In this document: positions 29,519 to 38,342 of the stretch, piece after piece
Position numbering within the stretch: position 1 is the first letter of the stretch
How the letters are laid out: every line of letters begins with the position of its first letter
Source of the DNA: Rhodovastum atsumiense
GTDB lineage: Bacteria; Pseudomonadota; Alphaproteobacteria; Acetobacterales; Acetobacteraceae
DNA: 64,000 nucleotides
Assembly: GCF_937425535.1 (NCBI RefSeq)
Contig: NZ_OW485601.1
Coordinates: 5,563,501-5,627,500, forward strand
Direction: 5' to 3'
Position numbers and translations under genes: made by a program
Notes under the pieces: generated by a model
What the model saw: only the letters and a program-made list of their open reading frames with translations
Databases searched by the model: none
Told to the model about the DNA's origin: nothing

Positions 29519-30420
29519 GCTTTCCCGAACGCGTCCGCATCGTCGAGGTCGGCCCGCGCGATGGGTTGCAGAACGAACCCATCCAGGTGCCCGTGGCCAC
29601 CCGGGTGGCGCTGATCGAGGCGCTCGCTGCCGCCGGCCTGACCCGCATCGAAGCGGGCAGCTTTGTCTCGCCCAAATGGGTGCCGCAGATGGCCGGCACC
29701 GAAGAAGTGCTGGCTTCGCTGCGGCGTGTTCCGGGCGTCGATTATCCGGTGCTGGTGCCCAACCTGCAGGGACTGGATCGCGCGCTCGCCGCCGGAGTCA
29801 CGGAGATCGCGGTCTTCGGCGCCGCGTCCGAGGCGTTCTCCCGCCGCAACATCAATTGCTCGATCGCCGAAAGCCTGGACCGGTTCGCGCCGGTGGTGGA
29901 ACGGGCCCTGGCGGCCGGGATGCGGGTGCGGGGTTATGTCTCCTGCGTGCTCGGCTGTCCCTACGAAGGCACGGTCGCGCCGGCGGCGGTTGCCGGCGTC
30001 GCTGCGCGGCTGGCGGCGATGGGCTGTTACGAAATCTCACTGGGCGACACGATCGGCGTGGGGACGCCGCTGCAGGCGCGGCACTTGGTCGAGCGCGTGG
30101 CGCAGGACGTGCCGGTGGCACGGCTGGCGCTGCACTTCCATGATACCTATGGGCAGGCACTGGCGAATACGTTGGCCTGCCTGGAGACGGGGGTTGCCGT
30201 GATCGACGCTGCGGTGGCCGGGTTGGGGGGGTGCCCCTATGCGAAAGGGGCGGCCGGCAATCTGGCGACCGAGGATCTGGTGTACATGCTGCACGGCATG
30301 GGCATCGCCACCGGCGTGGATCTCGATCGGCTGTGTGCGGCGGGAGACATGATCGCGGCGACACTGGGACGGCCGAGCGGGTCGCGGGTAGCAAAAGCAA
30401 GGCAAGGGCTCCGCCCTTGA
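29515..30420 (+). CDS. mvaB: Hydroxymethylglutaryl-CoA lyase
   Basis: 301 residues. It cleaves HMG-CoA to acetyl-CoA and acetoacetate, the last step of leucine breakdown. Motifs: VGPRDGLQNE near the start, the metal-binding LHFHDTYGQ, and GGCPYAKGAAGNLATED with the catalytic cysteine. The start overlaps the mccA stop. The final residues (ARQGLRP) and stop codon lie inside the first hairpin of a palindromic repeat element, so the natural C-terminus was probably replaced when the element arrived. Confidence 0.94.
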
Positions 30421-30552
30421 CCCGGCAGGGGGCAGGGGCCCCCTGCACCCCATTCTCGCTGCGCGGCACAGAGTCATGGGTTCCAAGGGCGAAGCCCTTG
30501 GTGGAGGTCCAGGAGGCGAAGCCTCCTGGTGGGGTGCGGGGCAACGCCCCGC
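30403..30552. repeat. Palindromic element, copy 3 (five hairpins)
   Basis: Hairpins at 30403-30419 (arms CAAGGGC/GCCCTTG), 30425-30446 (arms GCAGGGGGC/GCCCCCTGC), 30483-30501 (CCAAGGGC/GCCCTTGG), 30509-30529 (CCAGGAGGC/GCCTCCTGG) and 30536-30552 (GCGGGGC/GCCCCGC). The first overlaps the 3' end of mvaB. It separates mvaB from the enoyl-CoA hydratase gene of the same operon. Confidence 0.9.
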
Positions 30553-30576
30553 CAACAGGCTTGGGAGCAAGGGAAC

Positions 30577-31356
30577 GTGAGCGAACAGACGGTCCTGGTG
30601 CAGACGCGTGGCCCGGTGATGTGGATCACCATCAACCGCGAGGAGCGTCGCAATGCCATGAACGACGCGGTCATCGCCGCGATCGCCGATGCCTTCACCC
30701 AGGCCATGGCGGACAGTTTCCTGCGGGCGGTGGTGCTGACGGGCGTGGGGGAGCGGGCGTTCTGTGCGGGGGTTGATCTCGCCCCGGGGGCCGGGTCGTT
30801 CCAGTATGATTTTTCCCAGGTCGGGGTTCCGTTCGTGCGGCTGATGCGGCAGGCGCGTGACCTGACCCTGCCGCTGATCGCGCGCGTCAACGGGGCCTGC
30901 ATGGCCGGCGGCATGGGCCTGCTCGGCATGTGCGACATGGCAGTTGCCGCCGAGCATGCCCGGTTCGGCCTGCCGGAAGTGAAGGTCGGTGTTTTCCCCA
31001 TGCAGATCATGGCGGTGCTGCAGGATCTGATCCCGCGCCGCAAGCTGTACGAGCTGGCGCTCAGTGGCGAGCCGATCGACGCCACCGAGGCATTGTCGCT
31101 TGGCCTGCTGAACTACGTGGTGCCGAAGGCGGATCTGGATGCTCGGCTCGACTGGCTGCTCGCGCGCATCCTCGACAAGAGCCCGACCGCGATCCGGCGT
31201 GGCAAGTATGCGATGCGCCAGATCGAAGCGCTGGATTTCGATCATGCCGCCAGCTTCATGGAAGCGCAGATCGGTACACTGGCCCTGACCGAGGATGCCG
31301 CTGAGGGCCGCCGTGCCTTCAACGAGAAGCGCCCGCCGATCTGGACCGGGCGCTGA
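30577..31356 (+). CDS. Enoyl-CoA hydratase family protein, probable 3-methylglutaconyl-CoA hydratase
   Basis: 259 residues from GTG 30577, with GGGAG 9 bases upstream. Crotonase fold: the oxyanion loop AFCAGVDLAP and the second glutamate in FGLPEVKVG are present, but the first catalytic glutamate (GGxxE in rat enoyl-CoA hydratase) is replaced; the loop reads AGGMGLLGMCD. Loss of that glutamate is seen in bacterial LiuC-type hydratases, and the operon lacks any other candidate for the methylglutaconyl-CoA step, so LiuC function is inferred. It ends 2 bases from the convergent glycosyltransferase gene. Confidence 0.8.
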   Translation: MSEQTVLVQTRGPVMWITINREERRNAMNDAVIAAIADAFTQAMADSFLRAVVLTGVGERAFCAGVDLAPGAGSFQYDFSQVGVPFVRLMRQARDLTLPLIARVNGACMAGGMGLLGMCDMAVAAEHARFGLPEVKVGVFPMQIMAVLQDLIPRRKLYELALSGEPIDATEALSLGLLNYVVPKADLDARLDWLLARILDKSPTAIRRGKYAMRQIEALDFDHAASFMEAQIGTLALTEDAAEGRRAFNEKRPPIWTGR

Positions 31357-31358
31357 GG

Positions 31359-32570
31359 CTAGGCCACAAGACTTTCGATCAGGCGCAGTTGTGCCGGCAG
31401 GCAGCGGTTGAGCGCGTATCGCTCCAGCACCGTCTCGCGCGCACGGCGGCGCAGGCTGTCCTGGCCGGCGCGGTCGGCGAGGCAGTCCGCGACACGGGCG
31501 GCGATCTGGTCGGGGGCGAAGAAATCGACCAGCACACCGTTATGTCCGTCCTCGATCACCTCTTCCACCGGCGGCGTGCGCGATCCGACCACCAGGCATC
31601 CGGCCGCGAGGGTTTCCATGCAGGACCAGGAGAGCACGAAGGGCACGGTCAGGTAGACATGGGCCGCCGACACCTGCAGCAGGGTCAGGTAGCTGGCATA
31701 GGGGATGCGGGGGAGGATGTGCACCCGGTCCGGATCGAGCGGTCCGACCTCCGCGAGCATGGCCTCGCGCCAGGTCGTGTGTCCGGACGGTGCGTGGCCG
31801 TAGCTGATTTCGTCGCCGCCGATGATGACGATGCGCGCCTCCGGGCGGGCGCGCAGGATCTGCGGCACCGCGCGCATGAAGGACGGAAAGCCGCGATACG
31901 GCTCGAGGTTGCGGGCGACATAGGTGACCACCTCGTCGCGGGCCATCAGGGCGCGCCCGTCGGGCAGGATGAAGCGGGCCTCCGGGTCGGGGTGGACCAT
32001 ATCGGTGTCGACGCCGTCGAAGATGACGGAGATCTTGTGGCGGAACGGCTCGGGATGCCGGTCGCGTTGCCAGTGCGTGGGGCTGATCCCGTGGTCGCAG
32101 GCTTCCAGGCTCAGCAGCAGGTGAGCGTTGCGGGCGCGGGCCCGGCAGATGCTGTCCATGGAGGCGGGGCTTGCGGGGTCGAAACCGACATCGGCGCCGT
32201 GGCCGTGATAGTAGAATTCGCAGTAGTTCAGCAGCTTCGCGTCGGGGAAGACGTCCTTGACGAACAGGGATTCGCCCCAGCCGGGATGGGCGATGATCAT
32301 GTCCGGGCGGAACCCCTCGTTCGCCAGCTTGAGACAGGCGCGCACCACCTGCTGCCCGTGCAGGACACAGTTTTCATACAGGCGCACGTAATGATGGGTG
32401 CTGGCCGAAGCGACGCGGGTCGGCGCATAGGTCAGGCGCTGGACGCCGGGCAGGGTGACGTCGCTGCGCCTGGTCATGAACACGACCTGGTTTGTCGGAT
32501 TGCGTGCAAGGGCCGGGGCAAGATGTCGGAACTGGCCGGGCATGTTCTGATGGATCAGGAGGTATTTCAT
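31359..32570 (-). CDS. Glycosyltransferase, GT4 family
   Basis: 403 residues from ATG 32570 (MKYLLIHQNMPGQFRHLAPAL is a typical family start; ATG 32585 is an alternative five codons upstream). Two Rossmann halves: the donor-binding C-terminal half has VARNLEPYRGFPSFMRAVPQI, then LSWSCMETLAAGCLVVGSRTPPVEEVI, the GT4 E-x7-E-like motif. No signal or membrane helix, so it acts at the cytoplasmic face. Acceptor and sugar are unknown; proteins of this subtype often accompany polysaccharide or lipopolysaccharide synthesis. Confidence 0.85.
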   Translation of the reverse strand: MKYLLIHQNMPGQFRHLAPALARNPTNQVVFMTRRSDVTLPGVQRLTYAPTRVASASTHHYVRLYENCVLHGQQVVRACLKLANEGFRPDMIIAHPGWGESLFVKDVFPDAKLLNYCEFYYHGHGADVGFDPASPASMDSICRARARNAHLLLSLEACDHGISPTHWQRDRHPEPFRHKISVIFDGVDTDMVHPDPEARFILPDGRALMARDEVVTYVARNLEPYRGFPSFMRAVPQILRARPEARIVIIGGDEISYGHAPSGHTTWREAMLAEVGPLDPDRVHILPRIPYASYLTLLQVSAAHVYLTVPFVLSWSCMETLAAGCLVVGSRTPPVEEVIEDGHNGVLVDFFAPDQIAARVADCLADRAGQDSLRRRARETVLERYALNRCLPAQLRLIESLVA

Positions 32571-32893
32571 GCTTCCCTGGCGCATCCACCGTTCTTGGCC
32601 CGAGAATAGCGTGTTACCGTTCCCGGACAAACTGCGCCGGGTCAAAGGGAAGTCTGGGTATCCGTGTTCATCCGAAGGTTGCTTTCCCGCGATAACCGGC
32701 CTGGCCCCCCAGGGGGGGGAGGGGCGGGAGACCCCCGCACATCGCCCCGCATCGGCACAGAGCAGTGCTGCGGGAGCAGGCGGGCGGTTCCTTCCGCAAT
32801 GAGCTATCCTTCGGCCGATATCGGTGTGGTGCCGTTCGCCTGGCCGCGACGTGCCCGATCGGTCGCAGGCGTGCTAACGGGACTTCGGATGCG
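32571..32893. other. 323-base divergent spacer upstream of the glycosyltransferase and fluC
   Basis: This holds the promoters of two divergent genes. A GC hairpin (GGCCCCCC-A-GGGGGG, 32703-32716) and several G-runs are visible. I looked for the fluoride riboswitch that often precedes crcB/fluC and did not find its conserved core. Nothing else is recognised. Confidence 0.4.
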
Positions 32894-33298
32894 ATGATGA
32901 CCTATCTGTGGGTGGCGCTGGGCAGCGCGCTCGGTGGCATGGCCCGCTACGGCGTCGGCATTGCCGCAGCCCGGCTGTGGGGGGCCGGTTTTCCCTGGGG
33001 GACGCTGCTCATCAACGTCGTCGGCAGCTTCGTCATCTCCTTCTTCGGCACGCTCACCCTGCCGGGCGGGCGGTTGCAGGCCGATCCGGGGCTGCGCATC
33101 TTTGTCATGGTCGGTTTCTGCGGCGGGTTCACCACGTTTTCCTCGTTCAGCCTGCAGACGCTGGAACTGGCGCGCGACGATGCCTGGCTCGGGGCCATCG
33201 CCAATGTCGCGCTCTCCGTCATCCTGTGCCTCGCGGCTGTCACCGCGGGGCATGTGCTGGCGAGCCGGCTCGGGGTCATGCCTTCCGCGCGAGGCTGA
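32894..33298 (+). CDS. crcB: Fluoride channel FluC/CrcB
   Basis: 134 residues from ATG 32894 (a second ATG follows immediately). Four hydrophobic helices. Family motifs: GGMARYGVG, the central NVVGSFVISF and GFCGGFTTFSSFSLQT with the paired phenylalanines and TTFSSF track that lines the fluoride path. It exports fluoride as a dual-topology dimer. No clear ribosome site. Confidence 0.92.
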   Translation: MMTYLWVALGSALGGMARYGVGIAAARLWGAGFPWGTLLINVVGSFVISFFGTLTLPGGRLQADPGLRIFVMVGFCGGFTTFSSFSLQTLELARDDAWLGAIANVALSVILCLAAVTAGHVLASRLGVMPSARG

Positions 33299-33308
33299 TC
33301 GCGCCCGC

Positions 33309-33327
33309 TCCGGGGCTGCGGCCCCGC
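33309..33327 (+). terminator. Hairpin after crcB
   Basis: CGGGGC-TGCG-GCCCCG, 12 bases after the crcB stop codon. Short stem, no T-run. Confidence 0.4.
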
Positions 33328-33441
33328 ATCAGCGACGGATCACGGAAGTTGTGTTTCTTCTGAAATGATAAACCGGAAGGCGAAGTCTTCATGTCGGGGC
33401 CGCCGTGACATGGGCATCACCTCGCGCGTGCCGGGCTGGTT

Positions 33442-33476
33442 ATCTGCCTTTCGGCGCTGATCATCTGCTTTCCGCC
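33442..33476 (+). promoter_or_regulatory. Candidate activator sites upstream of hupS (21-bp-spaced direct repeat)
   Basis: ATCTGCCTTTCGGC at 33442 and ATCTGCTTTCCGCC at 33463 are 21 bases apart, two helical turns on the same face, and lie about 90-120 bases upstream of the sigma54-type promoter. That is the usual place for an NtrC-family activator such as HupR. The known R. capsulatus HupR site TTG-N5-CAA was not found here, so this is a guess from spacing and position. Confidence 0.4.
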
Positions 33477-33547
33477 CACAGCGGTCGTCACGGTGCCGGT
33501 GTGCAGGAAACATGCTGTCTTTTCGTGGACGCATCATTCTGCCAGAC

Positions 33548-33564
33548 TTGGCCCGGTTCTTGCT
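33548..33564 (+). promoter_or_regulatory. Sigma54-type promoter of the hydrogenase operon
   Basis: TTGGCCCGGTTCTTGCT: the invariant GG at 33550-33551 and GC at 33562-33563 are separated by exactly 10 bases and 10 of the flanking positions fit the consensus. The predicted start is near 33575, about 50 bases before hupS. The sigma54 activator HupR is encoded at the end of the same locus. Confidence 0.75.
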
Positions 33565-33625
33565 GATTGAGTTCCGTTACACCCGATTACGATGAAACGC
33601 GCAGCCGAAGCAGGGGAGGCAAGCA

Positions 33626-34711
33626 ATGAGTGCGGCCACGGAAACGTTCTATGACGTGATCCGCAGGCAGGGGATGACCCGCCGCAGCTTCACCCGCTTC
33701 TGCAGCCTGACTGCCGCCAGCCTGGGGCTTGGCCCGCTGGTCGCCTCGAAGATGGCGCATGCGCTGGAGACCAAGCCGCGCGTGCCGGTCATCTGGATGC
33801 ATGGGCTGGAATGCACCTGCTGCTCGGAGAGCTTCATCCGCTCGGCGCATCCGTTGGTGAAGGATGTGGTGCTGTCGATGATCTCGCTTGATTACGACGA
33901 CACCCTCATGGCCGCCGCCGGCCACCAGGCCGAGGAAATCCTGTTGGAGACCAAGGAGAAGCACAAAGGCGGCTACATCCTGGCGGTGGAGGGCAACCCG
34001 CCGCTCGCCGGCGATGGCATGTTCTGCATCGACGGTGGCCGTCCCTTCGTCGAGAAGCTGAAATGGATGGCCGAGGACGCCCAGGCGGTGATTGCCTGGG
34101 GATCCTGCGCCTCCTGGGGCTGCGTGCAGGCCGCCAAGCCGAACCCTACCCAGGCCACGCCGATCGACAAGGTCATCCGCGACAAGCCGATCATCAAGGT
34201 GCCTGGCTGCCCGCCGATCGCTGAGGTGATGACCGGCGTGATCACCTACATGGTCACCTTCGGCCGCCTGCCCGAACTCGACCGGCAGGGACGGCCGAAG
34301 ATGTTCTATTCCCAGCGCATCCACGACAAATGCTATCGTCGGCCGCATTTCGACGCCGGCCAGTTCGTCGAGGAATGGGACGATGAGGCGGCACGCAAGG
34401 GCTATTGCCTCTACAAGATGGGCTGTCGCGGCCCGACCACCTACAATGCCTGCTCGACGGTTCGCTGGAACGGCGGCGTCTCTTTCCCGATCCAGTCGGG
34501 GCATGGCTGCATCGGCTGCTCGGAGGAAGGGTTCTGGGACAACGGCCCGTTCTACGAGCGCCTGTCCAACATCCGCACCTTCGATGTCGAGGCCAATGCC
34601 GACCGCGTCGGCGGCATCGTGGCGGGGGCCGTTGCCGCCGGCGTGGTCGCGCATGCCGGCGTCACCGCTGTCAAACGCCTGACCAACGGCCGCAAGCCGG
34701 ACCAGGACTGA
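33626..34711 (+). CDS. hupS: [NiFe]-hydrogenase small subunit, O2-tolerant group 1d type
   Basis: 361 residues. The Tat signal carries RRSFTRFC at 19-26, with cleavage after AHA at 46. Electron-transfer subunit of a membrane-bound H2-uptake enzyme. All six proximal-cluster cysteines of O2-tolerant enzymes are present: C63, C65, C66, C161, C166 and C195, which in mature numbering are 17, 19, 20, 115, 120 and 149, identical to E. coli Hyd-1. Distal ligands are H233, C236, C261, C267 and medial C276, C295, C298. A C-terminal membrane helix (327-347) anchors it next to HupC. A GGGGAGG site precedes the ATG. Confidence 0.97.
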   Translation: MSAATETFYDVIRRQGMTRRSFTRFCSLTAASLGLGPLVASKMAHALETKPRVPVIWMHGLECTCCSESFIRSAHPLVKDVVLSMISLDYDDTLMAAAGHQAEEILLETKEKHKGGYILAVEGNPPLAGDGMFCIDGGRPFVEKLKWMAEDAQAVIAWGSCASWGCVQAAKPNPTQATPIDKVIRDKPIIKVPGCPPIAEVMTGVITYMVTFGRLPELDRQGRPKMFYSQRIHDKCYRRPHFDAGQFVEEWDDEAARKGYCLYKMGCRGPTTYNACSTVRWNGGVSFPIQSGHGCIGCSEEGFWDNGPFYERLSNIRTFDVEANADRVGGIVAGAVAAGVVAHAGVTAVKRLTNGRKPDQD

Positions 34712-34736
34712 GACCAGGCCAGCAAGGAACATCGCC

Positions 34737-36527
34737 ATGGGCATCCAGACCCCGAACGGCTTCAGCCTGGACAATTCCGGCCGGCGCGTCGTCGTCGATC
34801 CGGTCACCCGGATCGAGGGCCATCTGCGCGTCGAGGTCAACGTCGACGCCAACAACGTCATCCGCAACGCCGTCTCCACCGGCACGATGTGGCGCGGTAT
34901 CGAGGTGATCCTGAAGGGGCGCGACCCGCGCGATGCCTGGGCCTTCACCCAGCGCATCTGCGGCGTGTGCACCGGTACGCATGCGCTGACCTCAGTGCGT
35001 GCGGTCGAAAACGCGCTTGGCATCGCCATCCCCGAGAACGCCAACACCATCCGCAACATCATGCAGCTCACGCTGCAGGTGCATGACCACATCGTGCATT
35101 TCTATCACCTGCACGCGCTTGACTGGGTGGACGTGGTCTCGGCGCTCTCGGCCGATCCCAAGGCGACCTCGGCGCTGGCGCAGTCGATCTCGCCATGGCC
35201 GCTTTCCTCGCCGGGCTATTTCAAGGACCTGCAGATCCGCCTGAAGAAATTCGTCGAGTCCGGGCAACTCGGCATCTTCCGCAACGCCTATTGGGGCCAT
35301 CCCGCCTACCGGCTGCCGCCGGAGGCGAACCTGATGGCGGTGGCGCATTACCTGGAAGCGCTCGACCTGCAGAAGGACATCGTGCGCATCCACGCCATCT
35401 ATGGCGGCAAGAACCCGCATCCGAACTGGCTCGTCGGTGGCGTGCCCTGCGCCATCAACATCGACGGCACCGGCGCGGTCGGCGCCATCAACATGGAGCG
35501 GCTGAATGCCGTCTCCGCCATCATCGACAGCGCCCGTACCTTCGTCGAGCAGGTCTACCTGCCGGACCTGAAGGCAATCGCGGGTTTCTACAAGGACTGG
35601 CTGTACGGCGGCGGGCTCTCGTCGAAATCGCTGCTGTCCTATGGCGACATTCCCGAGCACGCGAACGACTATTCGCCGGAGTCGCTGAAGCTGCCGCGCG
35701 GCGCCATCATCAACGGCCGGCTCGACGAGATCCTGCCGGTCGACCTGACGGACCCGCAGCAGATCCAGGAATTCGTCACTCATTCGTGGTACAAGTACCC
35801 GGACGAAGGGCAGGGGCTGCATCCCTTCGAGGGCGTCACCGAACCCAACTACGTGCTCGGCCCCAACGCGAAGGGCAGCCGAACCAATATCGAGGCGGTG
35901 GACGAAGCCGGCAAATACTCCTGGATCAAGGCGCCGCGCTGGAAGGGCCATGCCATGGAAGTGGGGCCGCTCGCCCGCTTCCTGATCGGCTACGCGCAGA
36001 AGAAGCCCGAATTCAAGGAACCGGTGGACGCGCTGCTGCGCGAGCTGGACGTGCCGGTGGCGGCGCTGTTCTCCACGCTCGGGCGCACCGCGGCGCGTGG
36101 CCTCGAATGCCAGTGGGCCGCGCGCGAGCTGCGCTATTTCCAGGACAAGCTGGTGGCGAACATCCGTGCCGGCGACCTCGCCACCGCCAATATCGACAAG
36201 TGGGAGCCACAGAGCTGGCCCGCCCGCGCCCGCGGCGTCGGCTTCACCGAGGCACCGCGCGGCGCGCTCGGTCACTGGATCCGCATCGCCGATGGCCGGA
36301 TCGAGAACTACCAGTGCATCGTGCCGACCACCTGGAACGGCTCGCCGCGCGATCCGGCCGGCCGGATCGGCGCCTTCGAGGCGGCGCTGCTGGACACGCC
36401 GATGGCCGATCCGGCGAAGCCGCTCGAGATCCTGCGCACGCTGCATTCCTTCGATCCGTGCCTGGCCTGTTCCACCCATGTCATGTCGCCCGATGGCCAG
36501 GACCTGGCGCGGGTCACCGTGCGATGA
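34737..36527 (+). CDS. hupL: [NiFe]-hydrogenase large subunit
   Basis: 596 residues. Holds the NiFe(CN)2CO site: N-terminal [10 protein letters not shown] (C75, C78) and C-terminal DPCLACSTH (C575, C578). A 15-residue tail ([15 protein letters not shown]) after H581 is the peptide removed by HupD after nickel insertion. E27 in TRIEGHL is the conserved proton-path glutamate region. AAGGAA lies 7 bases before the ATG; 25 bases after hupS. It is exported with HupS through the small subunit's Tat signal. Confidence 0.97.
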   Translation: MGIQTPNGFSLDNSGRRVVVDPVTRIEGHLRVEVNVDANNVIRNAVSTGTMWRGIEVILKGRDPRDAWAFTQRICGVCTGTHALTSVRAVENALGIAIPENANTIRNIMQLTLQVHDHIVHFYHLHALDWVDVVSALSADPKATSALAQSISPWPLSSPGYFKDLQIRLKKFVESGQLGIFRNAYWGHPAYRLPPEANLMAVAHYLEALDLQKDIVRIHAIYGGKNPHPNWLVGGVPCAINIDGTGAVGAINMERLNAVSAIIDSARTFVEQVYLPDLKAIAGFYKDWLYGGGLSSKSLLSYGDIPEHANDYSPESLKLPRGAIINGRLDEILPVDLTDPQQIQEFVTHSWYKYPDEGQGLHPFEGVTEPNYVLGPNAKGSRTNIEAVDEAGKYSWIKAPRWKGHAMEVGPLARFLIGYAQKKPEFKEPVDALLRELDVPVAALFSTLGRTAARGLECQWAARELRYFQDKLVANIRAGDLATANIDKWEPQSWPARARGVGFTEAPRGALGHWIRIADGRIENYQCIVPTTWNGSPRDPAGRIGAFEAALLDTPMADPAKPLEILRTLHSFDPCLACSTHVMSPDGQDLARVTVR

Positions 36528-36540
36528 AGGGGGGCGCGAC

Positions 36541-37284
36541 ATGAGCAACACGGTACGCAAGGGCCGCTACGAGTTCGGCGGCGTCATCGACCAGACCGAG
36601 GAAGTCATCTGGGGACGGATGACCGTCTATGTCTACGAGGCGCCGATCCGGATCTGGCACTGGGTGAACGCGGCCGCCATCACGGTGCTGGCGATCACCG
36701 GCTACCTGATCGGCTCGCCGCCGCCGACGCTGCCCGGCGAGGCGAGCGCGCATTTCCTGTTCGGCTATATCCGCTTCGCCCATTTCGCCGCGGGCTATGT
36801 GCTGGCGATCGGCTTTATCCTGCGGATCGTCTGGGCCTTCTTCGGCAACCGCCATTCCCGCCAGATCTTCTACCTGCCGGTCTGGAACCGGCGCTGGTGG
36901 CGCGGCGTGTTCTGGGAACTGGCCTGGTACACGTTCCTGGTGAAGGAGCCGAAGAAATACCTGGGGCACAATCCGCTGGCGCAGATCTCGATGTTCTTCG
37001 TCATCACCCTGGGCACGATCGGCATGATCATCACCGGCTTCGCGCTGTATTCCGAAGGCACCGGCCGCGATTCCTGGCAGGCGTGGGCGTTCGGCTGGGT
37101 GTTCGATTATCTCCCCAACAGCCAGGACGTGCACACACTGCATCACCTGGGCATGTGGGTGATCGTGACCTTCGCCATCCTGCACATCTATGCCGCCATC
37201 CGTGAGGAGATCATGTCGCGCCAGACCATGATCGCCACCATGATCTCGGGCGAGCGGCAGTTCCGCGACGATCGCGACGACTGA
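36541..37284 (+). CDS. hupC: Hydrogenase cytochrome b subunit
   Basis: 247 residues, four hydrophobic helices. It accepts electrons from HupS and reduces quinone. Histidines expected to ligate two b hemes are seen in PIRIWHWVNA, in the FGYIRFAHFAAGYVLA region and in the late LHHLGMWVIVTFAILHIYAA. It lies 13 bases after hupL; its stop overlaps the hupD start (TGATG). Confidence 0.95.
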   Translation: MSNTVRKGRYEFGGVIDQTEEVIWGRMTVYVYEAPIRIWHWVNAAAITVLAITGYLIGSPPPTLPGEASAHFLFGYIRFAHFAAGYVLAIGFILRIVWAFFGNRHSRQIFYLPVWNRRWWRGVFWELAWYTFLVKEPKKYLGHNPLAQISMFFVITLGTIGMIITGFALYSEGTGRDSWQAWAFGWVFDYLPNSQDVHTLHHLGMWVIVTFAILHIYAAIREEIMSRQTMIATMISGERQFRDDRDD

Positions 37285-37850
37285 TGCCGGACCTGCCTCA
37301 ACGCGTTCTGGTGCTGGGCATCGGCAACATCCTCTGGGCGGACGAGGGGTTCGGCGTGCGCGCAGTGGAAACCTTCCACGCCACCTGGCAGGTGCCCGCG
37401 CATGTCACGGTGATGGATGGCGGCACCCAGGGGCTCTACCTGGTGCACCACGTGCAGGAGGCCGACGCGCTGCTGGTGTTCGATGCCATTGACTACGGGC
37501 TGGCCCCCGGCACGCTGCGCGTGGTGCGCGACGCCGAGGTGCCGCGCTTCACCGGGGCGAAGAAAATGAGCCTGCACCAGACCGGCTTCCAGGACGTGCT
37601 GAGCGCTGCCGAGTTCACCGGGCGCTGCCCCTCGCGGCTGGCGCTGGTGGGATGCCAGCCGGTCGATCTCGAGAACTGGGGGGCGCCGCTGACGCCGCCG
37701 GTGCGCGATGCCATCGCTCCGGCGTTGCAAGCGGCCGGGCAGGTGCTGGCGGAATGGGGAGTGGCCCTGGACCGGCGCCGCGCCGCGCCGCCCGGCCTGC
37801 TGGCGAATGACTGCGACTTCGCCGGCTACGAGCGGCGTGGGACGGGCTGA
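37284..37850 (+). CDS. hupD: Hydrogenase maturation endopeptidase
   Basis: 188 residues. Nickel-checking protease that removes the HupL tail. Motifs: LGIGNILWADEGFGVRAVE with the metal glutamate (in DEG), VMDGGTQG with the second metal ligand and KKMSLHQTGFQDVL with the histidine. Length and layout are as in HyaD/HupD. Overlaps hupC by one base and precedes hypC by 5. Confidence 0.95.
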   Translation: MPDLPQRVLVLGIGNILWADEGFGVRAVETFHATWQVPAHVTVMDGGTQGLYLVHHVQEADALLVFDAIDYGLAPGTLRVVRDAEVPRFTGAKKMSLHQTGFQDVLSAAEFTGRCPSRLALVGCQPVDLENWGAPLTPPVRDAIAPALQAAGQVLAEWGVALDRRRAAPPGLLANDCDFAGYERRGTG

Positions 37851-37855
37851 CGCGG

Positions 37856-38158
37856 ATGTGCCTGGGGATACCGATGACGGTGCTGGCCGTCGAGGCCGGC
37901 AGCGCGGTCTGCGAGCATCGCGGCGAGCGCCGCGTGGTGTCGACCCTGCTGGTGGGTGACGTCACACCGGGCATGCACCTGCTGGTGCATATCGACACTG
38001 CGGTCCGGGTGCTGGATGCGGCGGAGGCGCGATCGATCGAGGCCGCGCTGGACGGGGTGCAGGCCGCGCTCGATGGCCGCGATTTCGAGCCGTTCTTCGC
38101 CGATCTGATCGGGCGTGAGCCGGAATTGCCACCGTTCCTGCGCGCCGGGGCAAAGTGA
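37856..38158 (+). CDS. hypC: Hydrogenase assembly chaperone HypC/HupF
   Basis: 100 residues. The N-terminal MCLGIPM with Cys2, which carries the Fe(CN)2CO fragment between HypD and the large subunit, is intact, followed by the beta-barrel run RRVVSTLLVGDVTPGMHLLVH. At 100 residues with the C-terminal tail (EPELPPFLRAGAK) it fits HupF, the hup-dedicated HypC paralogue, better than the shorter generic HypC. The gene name is therefore a choice between the two. Confidence 0.9.
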   Translation: MCLGIPMTVLAVEAGSAVCEHRGERRVVSTLLVGDVTPGMHLLVHIDTAVRVLDAAEARSIEAALDGVQAALDGRDFEPFFADLIGREPELPPFLRAGAK

Positions 38159-38222
38159 TCCCGGCTTTCGCCTGACCGGATTTCGCGCCCCGGCCCGCGT
38201 CATGGCGATGAGGGGGGCGTTG

Positions 38223-38278
38223 GACAGGATCTGTCCCGTTCCGGCCGGGACTGGCAATGTTCTTGCCAGATCTGTCAT
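38223..38278 (+). promoter_or_regulatory. Second sigma54-type promoter with palindromes, before hupH
   Basis: CTGGCAATGTTCTTGCC at 38251-38267 has GG and GC exactly 10 bases apart, a second sigma54 match inside the locus. The same bases form a perfect inverted repeat (CTGGCAA-N5-TTGCCAG). GACAG-GAT-CTGTC lies just upstream, and GATCTGTC occurs twice (38228 and 38269). The 184-base gap between hypC and hupH is otherwise unexplained. Confidence 0.55.
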
Positions 38279-38342
38279 TTTGCTTTTCAATTCCGCATCG
38301 GTCACCGGCCGGAGCAAGTGGGGAGCGGGAGGTTCGGAGGTC

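Noticed and set aside
30403..30552. CRISPR array
   Set aside because: The repeats are palindromic stacks of unequal units without regular spacers and occur as single dispersed blocks; no cas genes.
32683..32893. Fluoride riboswitch before crcB
   Set aside because: GATGATGACCTA at the start codon looks superficially like the 3' part of the crcB motif, but the upstream pseudoknot core and its spacing are not present.
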